A DNA stretch of 64,000 nucleotides from NCBI GenBank assembly GCA_035501735.1, contig DATJVR010000064.1:111857-175856 (forward strand), given 5' to 3'. Origin of the DNA: PNAI01 sp035501735. GTDB taxonomy: Bacteria; Pseudomonadota; Alphaproteobacteria; Rhizobiales; Xanthobacteraceae. Made by a program: the position numbers and the translations under genes. Positions 57,911-64,000 of this stretch are shown here, one piece after another; the stretch's first letter is position 1; each line of letters starts with the position of its first letter. The notes under the pieces were generated by a model. That model saw nothing but the letters and a program-made list of their open reading frames with translations, was not told the DNA's origin and did not search any database.

Positions 57911-58330
57911 ATGACAGCGAAAGAGGATTTTGACGCAGCGGTACGCGGCACCGATGAATGGATTGACAATCTGAAGCTGCAGCTCGGCTGGCATGATCGA
58001 GAACGGGTCTATGCGGTCCTGCTCGCGACGTTGCACGCCCTGCGCGATTGCTTGCCGCGTGACGAGGCAATTTATCTCGCTGCGGAACTGCCGGCCTTGT
58101 TACGCGGCTTCTATTACACAGGCTGGCATCCCGGCGCCCGCAAAGCGCCCGGAAGCCGGAGCGCGCTCCTGGAGCGCATTCATGACGGGGTGCATCGCGA
58201 TCCCGGAGTCGACACGGAAGAAGTCGCGCGGGCGGTATTTGCGCTCATTGCAGCGCGCTTACCGTTAGCAGAGGTCGAGGACGCCAAGGCCGCCACGCCG
58301 AAAGAGCTGCACAATCTGTGGCCAGATTGA
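57911..58330 (+). CDS. DUF2267 family protein
   Basis: A 139-aa protein. VYAVLLATLHALRDCLPRDE, AIYLAAELPALLRGFYYTGW and DGVHRDPGVDTEEVARAVFA are the DUF2267 signatures, an all-helical domain often found in stress-response or host-association settings. It starts MTAKEDFDAAV. It is 16 bp before the CapA-like gene, in an apparent operon. Function unknown. Confidence 0.87.
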   Translation: MTAKEDFDAAVRGTDEWIDNLKLQLGWHDRERVYAVLLATLHALRDCLPRDEAIYLAAELPALLRGFYYTGWHPGARKAPGSRSALLERIHDGVHRDPGVDTEEVARAVFALIAARLPLAEVEDAKAATPKELHNLWPD

Positions 58331-58346
58331 GATCCATGTACCGCTC

Positions 58347-59543
58347 ATGACCGTATCTGCGGAAGCGCCCTCAACGCGGCTCTTGGCGAAACAGCGCGTC
58401 CGGCTTTTTCTGTGCGGCGACGTCATGACCGGGAGGGGGATTGATCAAGTGCTGGCGCATCCATGCAAGCCGCATCTCTACGAGGGTTATGTTGGCTCGG
58501 CTAGCGACTATGTTGCGCTGGCCGAACGGGCGAATGGGCCTATTCCGCGGCATGTCGATGATTCATACGTTTGGGGCGTTGCTCTGACTGAATTGAACCG
58601 TATGCAGCCTGACGCTCGCATCATCAATCTTGAAACAAGCGTTACACGCAGCGAGGACTATGCGCCGAAAGGCATCAATTACCGAATGAGTCCTGAAAAT
58701 GCCGGCTGCCTCGTTGCGGCAGGCATTGATTGCTGTGGGCTTGCCAACAACCACATTCTCGATTGGGGGCGTACGGGGCTGCTCGATACCTTATCGACGC
58801 TCGATCGTTTACGGATCAAGACCGCGGGCGCCGGCCGTAATCTTGATCAGGCCAAGGCACCAGCAGTTCTGGACATCGCCGATAAATGTCGTGTGCTGGT
58901 TTTTTCGCTTGCCTCGGCAACAAGCGGTACATCCCGCAGCTGGGCGGCGGAGCCGCAATCGCCCGGGGTGAATTTTCTGAGAAATCTGTCTGATGCAATG
59001 GCCAACCGTCTTGCTGAGGAGATTACGCACGTGCGCCAGCCGCACGATATTGTTGTTTTATCACTCCATTGGGGTGGGAATTGGGGTTATGAGATTGGAG
59101 AAGAGCAACGACATTTTGCCCACGCGCTGATCGATCTGGCGGATGTTTCCATCATTCACGGCCACTCTTCGCACCACGCGAGGGCGATGGAAGTTTACCG
59201 GAACCGGCTCATCCTTTATGGCTGCGGTGATTTCTTGAACGATTACGAGGGCATTACCGGTCATGACGACTATCGTGATGATCTGGCCTTGATGTATTTT
59301 GCCGATGTTGATCTGGCCACCCGGGATCTCGCCGCGCTCGTGCTGGTTCCCCTTCAGATTCGACAATTCCGGCTGGTCCGTCCTTTCGGCCAGGATATTG
59401 AATGGCTGCAGGCGACCTTGGATCGTGAATGCCGAAAATTCGGGGCGCGTGTCTTGCGGGCGGCGGATCAGGGTTTTGTCCTGTCGTGGACGAAGGCAAG
59501 CAAATCGCCGACGCTGATCCGCAATCAGGGCTCCATCGGTTGA
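58347..59543 (+). CDS. CapA-family protein (metallophosphatase-like fold)
   Basis: A 398-aa protein with the CapA/PgsA pattern: RLFLCGDVMTGRGIDQVLAH, RIINLETSVTRSEDY, GLANNHILDWGRTGLLDTL, VVLSLHWGGNWGYEIGEEQR and SIIHGHSSHHARAMEVYRNR, together with YGCGDFLNDYEG. Members with an N-terminal membrane anchor make or export poly-gamma-glutamate; here none is seen, so a cytoplasmic phosphoesterase-like role is as likely. It shares an operon with RNA-related genes (RNase Z-like, THUMP). Confidence 0.85.
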   Translation: MTVSAEAPSTRLLAKQRVRLFLCGDVMTGRGIDQVLAHPCKPHLYEGYVGSASDYVALAERANGPIPRHVDDSYVWGVALTELNRMQPDARIINLETSVTRSEDYAPKGINYRMSPENAGCLVAAGIDCCGLANNHILDWGRTGLLDTLSTLDRLRIKTAGAGRNLDQAKAPAVLDIADKCRVLVFSLASATSGTSRSWAAEPQSPGVNFLRNLSDAMANRLAEEITHVRQPHDIVVLSLHWGGNWGYEIGEEQRHFAHALIDLADVSIIHGHSSHHARAMEVYRNRLILYGCGDFLNDYEGITGHDDYRDDLALMYFADVDLATRDLAALVLVPLQIRQFRLVRPFGQDIEWLQATLDRECRKFGARVLRAADQGFVLSWTKASKSPTLIRNQGSIG

Positions 59544-59616
59544 ATGCGGGCCCTTGAAAATGATCCCGTCGTCGCCGGTTGTTCGGGCGGTCGGTTACCC
59601 GGCCTGCTGCCAGATA

Positions 59617-59630
59617 ATGATCTAGCGCAA
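59617..59630. promoter_or_regulatory. Degenerate FixK-type box
   Basis: ATGATCTAGCGCAA, first base off consensus and a GCAA right half. It lies 33 bp before the RNase Z-like gene. Weak evidence, but the position is right. Confidence 0.35.
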
Positions 59631-59662
59631 GATTCCTCCGGCCGCCTGAGCTAGAAATCCTC

Positions 59663-60685
59663 ATGCGACCGATCCTCCATCCCTGCCTAATCAACGGACG
59701 ATCCGGGGACCCGGCCCTTTATGTCGAGATGCTCTTTGAAAATCGCGCGATCCTGTTTGATCTCGGCGATATTTCCAACCTTTCTCCGCGAAAAATTCAG
59801 CGCCTTGAACACGTCTTCGTCTCACATGCGCATATTGATCATTTCATCGGATTTGATCGCCTGTTGAGGCTCTTGGTCGGGCGGGAAAAGACGATCAAGC
59901 TCTATGGGCCGAATGGGTTCATCGATCACGTCCACCACAAACTCCGTGCCTATCGCTGGAACCTTGTCGATCGTTTCACGTCCGACCTCGTATTCCTCGT
60001 GACCGAAGTCGACACCGGACTTGCGATCCGCACGACACGGTTCCGTCTGAAGAACGGTTTTCTCGCTGAAGAAGCTGGCGGTAACCAGATCGTTGAAGGC
60101 GTGCTCTACAGTGAGCCGACCTTTCGGGTCTCAACGGCCGTACTGGAGCATCGCACTCCCTGTCTCGGATTCGCCATCGAGGAAACCGCTCATGTCAACA
60201 TCTGGAAGAATCGCTTGGCGGAATTGAGTTTGCCCGTCGGGCCATGGCTGCGCGAACTTAAGCGCGCGGTGATCGAAGGCAGGGGGGATGACCATCAAAT
60301 CCGGGTCGATTCGGGATCGAAATCAGATGAGCGCACGATGCACCTCGGAGAATTACGCTCCGTGGTGACGGTCACGCCCGGCCAGAAGATCGGCTACGTA
60401 ACCGACGTCGCCGACACGGCCGCCAATCGCAAGGCCATCGTCCGCCTCGTGCATAACGCCGATCTGCTATTCATCGAGTCTGCGTTCGCCGAAGCAGATG
60501 TGGCACTTGCGGTTGAACGCGCGCATTTGACGACTGCGGCTGCAGGATTGATCGCACGGCAAGCCGCCGTTCGTGCGATCGAGCCGTTTCACTTTTCTCC
60601 CCGGTATAGCGGCGAAGAGGCGCGCCTGCTGAACGAGGTGATGATCGCCTTTGCCGGCCAACGACCCCAGGGAGTCGGCACGTGA
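59663..60685 (+). CDS. Ribonuclease Z-like metallo-beta-lactamase-fold hydrolase
   Basis: A 340-aa protein. The Zn motif is LEHVFVSHAHIDHFIGFDRL (HxHxDH), followed by ILFDLGD ahead of it, KIGYVTDVADTAANRKAI and the distal ERAHLTTAAAGLIARQ with PFHFSPRYSG near the end. This order (HST and HFSxRY) is that of tRNase Z, the tRNA 3'-endonuclease. It is somewhat longer and more diverged than bacterial Rnz. It overlaps the THUMP gene by 4 bp, supporting an RNA substrate. Confidence 0.85.
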   Translation: MRPILHPCLINGRSGDPALYVEMLFENRAILFDLGDISNLSPRKIQRLEHVFVSHAHIDHFIGFDRLLRLLVGREKTIKLYGPNGFIDHVHHKLRAYRWNLVDRFTSDLVFLVTEVDTGLAIRTTRFRLKNGFLAEEAGGNQIVEGVLYSEPTFRVSTAVLEHRTPCLGFAIEETAHVNIWKNRLAELSLPVGPWLRELKRAVIEGRGDDHQIRVDSGSKSDERTMHLGELRSVVTVTPGQKIGYVTDVADTAANRKAIVRLVHNADLLFIESAFAEADVALAVERAHLTTAAAGLIARQAAVRAIEPFHFSPRYSGEEARLLNEVMIAFAGQRPQGVGT

Positions 60686-61221
60686 AAGATTGGAACATCG
60701 TTATCACGATTTATCAACAGGGATTCAGGCGGGCGCTCGGCGCTCTGCGCGACATTGGCCCGACCGAGCGCAGTCCGTACCACAATGTCCTCGCGATGAA
60801 GGCCGGTGATACGATGGCGGTTCTCGAAACCGTTGAGCGTCTGACCGAGGAACGCCCGGCGCTTTATGATGCGATCGCGCGAGTGGCGCCGGCGATGCGG
60901 ACGTTCAATTTTTCGTCTGCAGAAAGTTTCAAGGACAACGCGAAAACCGTCATGTCCGATTGGTTGCCGAGCCTGACCGGAAAATCGTTTCACGCGCGCT
61001 TTCATCGGCGCGGGCCAAAACTCGATCTGCACACGTCCGATGTCGAACGGTTCTTGAACGAGGTCATCATCCAGGCGACGGCCAAGACAGGACCGCCGGC
61101 CCGGGTCTCGTTTACCGATCCGGATGCAGTCATCGTGATCGACACCATTGATGATCGGGCCGGGCTTGCCATATGGACTCGTGAGGACCTCACTCGTCAT
61201 CGCTTATTGCGACCGGACTAG
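60682..61221 (+). CDS. THUMP-domain protein
   Basis: A 179-aa protein with a GTG start overlapping the RNase Z-like stop. It has NIVITIYQQGFRRALGALRD, then GKSFHARFHRRGPKLDLHTS, DVERFLNEVIIQATAKTGPP and ARVSFTDPDAVIVIDTIDDR. This is the THUMP RNA-binding fold seen in ThiI, Tan1 and tRNA methyltransferases, but no catalytic domain is attached. It probably binds tRNA acceptor stems and delivers them to the coupled hydrolase. That role is inferred. Confidence 0.82.
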   Translation: MKDWNIVITIYQQGFRRALGALRDIGPTERSPYHNVLAMKAGDTMAVLETVERLTEERPALYDAIARVAPAMRTFNFSSAESFKDNAKTVMSDWLPSLTGKSFHARFHRRGPKLDLHTSDVERFLNEVIIQATAKTGPPARVSFTDPDAVIVIDTIDDRAGLAIWTREDLTRHRLLRPD

Positions 61222-61248
61222 GGTCGGGCTGCGCCGATGACTAAAGCG

Positions 61249-62337
61249 TCAAACGCGCGGCTCGACTCGCACGCGACACGGCGTTCCCTCGGCGATCGAA
61301 ATGTCGGCAATGCCGAATTGGCCGAGTGTCCATGCATTGGTCAGCAGATGGCTGGTCGTCCGCAACACCGTGAACGTAGATGTGCCGTTCGCGACCGCCA
61401 GCGGCAACAACAGCTGGTCGGCAAGATGAGGCTCAACGGCCGCCTCTGACGCATGATGATCACGGAATGCCGCCAAGGCCTGGTCGGCCACGGACTCGGA
61501 CGGCCGTCCCAATCGGCCATAGGCAGAAAAGCTTGCGGGCCAGTATTCATACTCGGCTAACAGAAAAATGCCGGCCCCAGGACACGCAGCAGTGACAACT
61601 TGCGGGTGGACGTCCACGGGAACTCCGAGATCTCCGAGGCACGTCCGCGCCCGCTCCGCCATGCGCTGCGGGATATGCGCGGGCAGATTTGCGGCAATGG
61701 CCCGGCCCGAGATTCGTCGCAATGGTCCACGGTCGATCATTTCTATCGGCTTGGGCCACATTGCATCACGACCGGCCGTGCGGCCTGCGATTTCACAATA
61801 AATCTCGCCGCCGCCGACCGGATACCATCCGAAACGGTTCAGCACGGCATCGACGCGAAAGCCCATTCGCCGCAACGCCGGAATATAAGACGTGACAAGG
61901 TGATCAAAGGGCGGGGACCATTCCACATGGGTGCCGCCACGCATCACGAGACTGGATGGCCCGTCGGCCAAGGCCAGCGGTATCAGCAGTGTCTGCAAGA
62001 TCAGAGTGACCGAGCCGGCGCTTCCGCGCCCGGCGGTTTCCGCCACGTCAAAGAGGTATGTACCGGGCCGCGGTGGGTAGCTTGGCGCCAAGCTGAGTTC
62101 GGAGGAGGCGAGATGATCCCCCGCCACCACCGCCCCGCTGATCGCAGCCGCCGCACGCACGGCCGAGAGATGCTGCGGGAGCAGTCCGGGATTGCGCCGG
62201 CCGGCGCGGATGTTGGTGAGACGAAAGGGGCGGACCTTTATCACCGACAGGCTCAAGGCGGTGCGGAGAATTTGGCCGCCACCTTCGCCATGCGAGCCAT
62301 CGAGTGTTAGCAATTCCTTGCTGGCCGCCGTATCCAT
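61249..62337 (-). CDS. rtcA: RNA 3'-terminal phosphate cyclase RtcA
   Basis: A 362-aa enzyme converting RNA 3'-phosphates to 2',3'-cyclic phosphates with ATP. Signatures: LLTLDGSHGEGGGQILRTAL at the N-terminus, RAGRRNPGLLPQHLSAVRAA, RGGTHVEWSPPFDHLVTSYI and ADQLLLPLAVANGTSTFTVL with HLLTNAWTL. ATG at 62337 gives family length; the longer frame to 62415 overlaps the downstream gene region. It is convergent with the THUMP gene. Its cyclic-phosphate product is a substrate of RtcB encoded at 28.3 kb. Confidence 0.94.
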   Translation of the reverse strand: MDTAASKELLTLDGSHGEGGGQILRTALSLSVIKVRPFRLTNIRAGRRNPGLLPQHLSAVRAAAAISGAVVAGDHLASSELSLAPSYPPRPGTYLFDVAETAGRGSAGSVTLILQTLLIPLALADGPSSLVMRGGTHVEWSPPFDHLVTSYIPALRRMGFRVDAVLNRFGWYPVGGGEIYCEIAGRTAGRDAMWPKPIEMIDRGPLRRISGRAIAANLPAHIPQRMAERARTCLGDLGVPVDVHPQVVTAACPGAGIFLLAEYEYWPASFSAYGRLGRPSESVADQALAAFRDHHASEAAVEPHLADQLLLPLAVANGTSTFTVLRTTSHLLTNAWTLGQFGIADISIAEGTPCRVRVEPRV

Positions 62338-62371
62338 GATCTCTTGTCGTTCCTGTCTCGGCCAGCGGATC

Positions 62372-64000
62372 TCAATCCGCCTCTCGCTCCAGCGCGCAGC
62401 AAAACGGCGCGTCAACGCCGGTCGTCACTTCGCTCAAAATGGCGCCGGTCACCGGATTGGGGCGGAAGGTCGTGCAACCCTTCAATTGCAAGTCATAGGC
62501 CAAATCATAGATCTGCTTGAAATCCTCGAAGCCGCAGTTCTCCGGAACGTTTATCGTCTTGGAAATCGAATTGTCGACGAACGGCTGCAGGGCGGCCTGC
62601 ATCTCGAGATGAGCGCGGACGGGAAGCTCGGCGGCAGTAATAAAATTGTTCAGCGTTCCGATCGCGGCGCCTGTCATCGTGCGCCAGAGATTGAGCGCAT
62701 AGTCGGTCAGAATGAATTCCGTCGGCGTTCCGTCCGCTCCCAGCACCTTGCGTCCATACGAGGCGGCAAAGATTGGTTCAAGACCGCTGGAAACATTGCC
62801 GGCCAGAAGACTGATCGTGCCGGTCGGCGCGATGGCAATCAGGTGGCTATTACGGATGCCATGGCGGGCAATGCCGTCTTGAATGTCGTCGGGCAGGCTT
62901 CGGATAAACGCACCTCCTAAGTATTTGTCCCGTTCGAAATATGGAAAACTTCCCTTCTCCTTGGCGAGCACGATGGAGGCACGATAGGCCGCGTGGCAGA
63001 TCGCGCGAATCAAATCCCTTGCGATGGCCAAGGAACGGTCACTTCCGTAGGACAGTCCCAGCATCACCAGGGCATCGGCAAGCCCGGTGATGCCGAGGCC
63101 GATGCGTCTTGAGCCGTGTGCATTTTCCGCCTGTTGCGGCAATGGAAAGCGCGATGCATCGATTACGTTGTCGAGCATTCGTACGGCAACGTTTGTCGTT
63201 TCCGCGACTGCCTCGATCTCAATTCGTGCCTCTGGCGTGAACGGGGAACGCACGAAACGGGTCAGATTGAGCGATCCGAGATCGCACGCTCCGTGCGGGG
63301 GGAGCGGAATCTCTCCGCAGGGATTGGTCGCGCTGATCCGCTCGCGATATCGGAGATTGTTGAGCTGGTTGATGTGATCGATGAACAGGACGCCGGGCTC
63401 GGCATAATCATATGTTGCGCGCAGCAGCTCATCCCAGAGCCGGCGGGCCGGTACGCGCCGCAATACCCGGCAGGGCATCGGCTTGGCCCTGCCCGGCCAT
63501 TCGCGTTCGATGGTTTCTCCGTCGCCGTCGAAGGTAGCGGCCGGAAACACCAGTGGCCATTCGGCATCGCTGCGCACCGCCGTCATGAAGGCGTCCGTCA
63601 CCAGAACAGACAGGTTGAACCGACGCAACTGCCCCGGCGCGTGCTTGGCTGTGATGAACTCTTCGATATCCGGATGATCGCAGCGCAGCGTCGCCATCAT
63701 GGCTCCGCGCCGGGCGCCGGTGGAGACGATCGTTGCGCACATCGCATTCCAGACGTGCATGAAGGACACCGGCCCGGAGGCGATTGCGCCGGTGGACAGG
63801 GCACGACTGCCCCGGGGCCGGAGGGTCGAGAAGTCGTAGCCCACACCTCCGCCCTGCTGCATCGTGACTGCGCCCTCCTTTAGTGCATCGAAGATGCCGC
63901 AGAGAGAGTCCTCGATGATCCCCATGACGAAGCAGCTGAAAAGCGTCACCTGCCGGCCCGTTCCGGCGCCGGCGAGGATCCGTCCCGCCGGAAGAAACCG
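62372..64000 (-). CDS. nrdJ: Class II (adenosylcobalamin-dependent) ribonucleotide reductase, C-terminal part
   Basis: The visible 542 residues cover most of the catalytic barrel; the N-terminus lies beyond the window. RFLPAGRILAGAGTGRQVTL runs into FSCFVMGIIEDS with the first redox Cys. GGGVGYDFSTLRPRGS, SATNPCGEIPLPP (NxCxE thiyl Cys) and GACDLGSLNL (second redox Cys) follow; then IAPTGTISLLAGNVSSGLEP and the C-terminal KGCTTFRPNPVTGA. It makes dNTPs without oxygen, fitting the island. It follows rtcA divergently-convergent layout, ending 34 bp from the rtcA start. Confidence 0.94.
   Translation of the reverse strand, partial: RFLPAGRILAGAGTGRQVTLFSCFVMGIIEDSLCGIFDALKEGAVTMQQGGGVGYDFSTLRPRGSRALSTGAIASGPVSFMHVWNAMCATIVSTGARRGAMMATLRCDHPDIEEFITAKHAPGQLRRFNLSVLVTDAFMTAVRSDAEWPLVFPAATFDGDGETIEREWPGRAKPMPCRVLRRVPARRLWDELLRATYDYAEPGVLFIDHINQLNNLRYRERISATNPCGEIPLPPHGACDLGSLNLTRFVRSPFTPEARIEIEAVAETTNVAVRMLDNVIDASRFPLPQQAENAHGSRRIGLGITGLADALVMLGLSYGSDRSLAIARDLIRAICHAAYRASIVLAKEKGSFPYFERDKYLGGAFIRSLPDDIQDGIARHGIRNSHLIAIAPTGTISLLAGNVSSGLEPIFAASYGRKVLGADGTPTEFILTDYALNLWRTMTGAAIGTLNNFITAAELPVRAHLEMQAALQPFVDNSISKTINVPENCGFEDFKQIYDLAYDLQLKGCTTFRPNPVTGAILSEVTTGVDAPFCCALEREAD

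Noticed and set aside
58347..59543. Capsule (poly-gamma-glutamate) synthesis role for the CapA-like protein
   Set aside because: No membrane anchor and no capB/capC neighbours; genomic context points to RNA-related genes. Function left open.
1..64000. rRNA, tRNA, CRISPR arrays, insertion sequences, phage genes
   Set aside because: None was recognised by eye on either strand; no transposase, integrase or repeat-spacer pattern was seen.

Overview
The window comes from a GC-rich alphaproteobacterium, most likely a Hyphomicrobiales (Rhizobiales) member near Bradyrhizobiaceae/Xanthobacteraceae. The basis is a FixK-type regulator, small families typical of that order (DUF3775, DUF6894, BA14K, host-attachment protein, ChaB) and rhizobial FixK-type promoter boxes. 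Assignments rest on reading the sequence and on memory of protein families; no database search was possible.

The unifying feature is regulation. A FixK/FNR-type activator without an Fe-S cysteine cluster lies at 860-1537. I count about eighteen 14-bp sites fitting TTG(A/C)-N6-(T/G)CAA, nearly all between genes and usually 30-110 bp ahead of a start codon. The window looks like one large low-oxygen / dormancy island. Its content closely parallels the mycobacterial DosR regulon: universal stress proteins, Hsp20, a CBS protein, ribosome hibernation factor, nitroreductase, archease + RtcB, a COG2187 kinase and a phosphoribosyltransferase. The regulator, however, is FixK.

Layout. 0-7 kb: orphan groEL (partial), fixK, chaB, DUF3775, HPF-cold-shock fusion, Lon-like protease, stress proteins. 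7.3-13.4 kb: Tat-exported molybdenum hydroxylase (2Fe-2S, Moco and FAD subunits), nitroreductase, YbaK, lipoate-ligase-like protein. 13.6-18.8 kb: cstA, then an unusual cassette of one membrane protein, two paralogous small proteins and two ArsA/Get3-family ATPases with complementary active-site substitutions. 18.8-25.1 kb: CMD peroxidase-like protein, acyl-CoA synthetase, pyruvate-dehydrogenase-type E1a/E1b/E2, a dedicated acyl carrier protein and a flavin reductase. 25.2-31 kb: Hsp20, CBS-BON, USP, archease, RtcB, PHA-synthase-like hydrolase. 31.1-41 kb: L,D-transpeptidase and a nucleotide/NAD group (PRPP synthetase, CysQ, PncB, PncA, Prim-Pol, NUDIX, PRTase). 41-50 kb: small conserved proteins, CarS-like lipid enzyme, metallophosphoesterase, a 948-aa ACP-FAAL-acyltransferase, USP, LOG protein, a 36-aa membrane peptide. 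50.4-54.7 kb: amino-acid dehydrogenase plus a second 2-oxoacid dehydrogenase E1/E2 set. 54.7-57.5 kb: DNA topoisomerase VI A and B. 57.9-62.3 kb: DUF2267, CapA-like, RNase Z-like, THUMP protein and RtcA. The window ends inside a class II ribonucleotide reductase.

Together the genes suggest a programme for oxygen-limited survival: protein and ribosome protection, RNA repair (RtcB/archease, RtcA, RNase Z-like), oxygen-independent dNTP synthesis, acetyl-CoA production, NAD/PRPP recycling and DNA-topology control. No rRNA, tRNA, CRISPR array or insertion sequence was seen.
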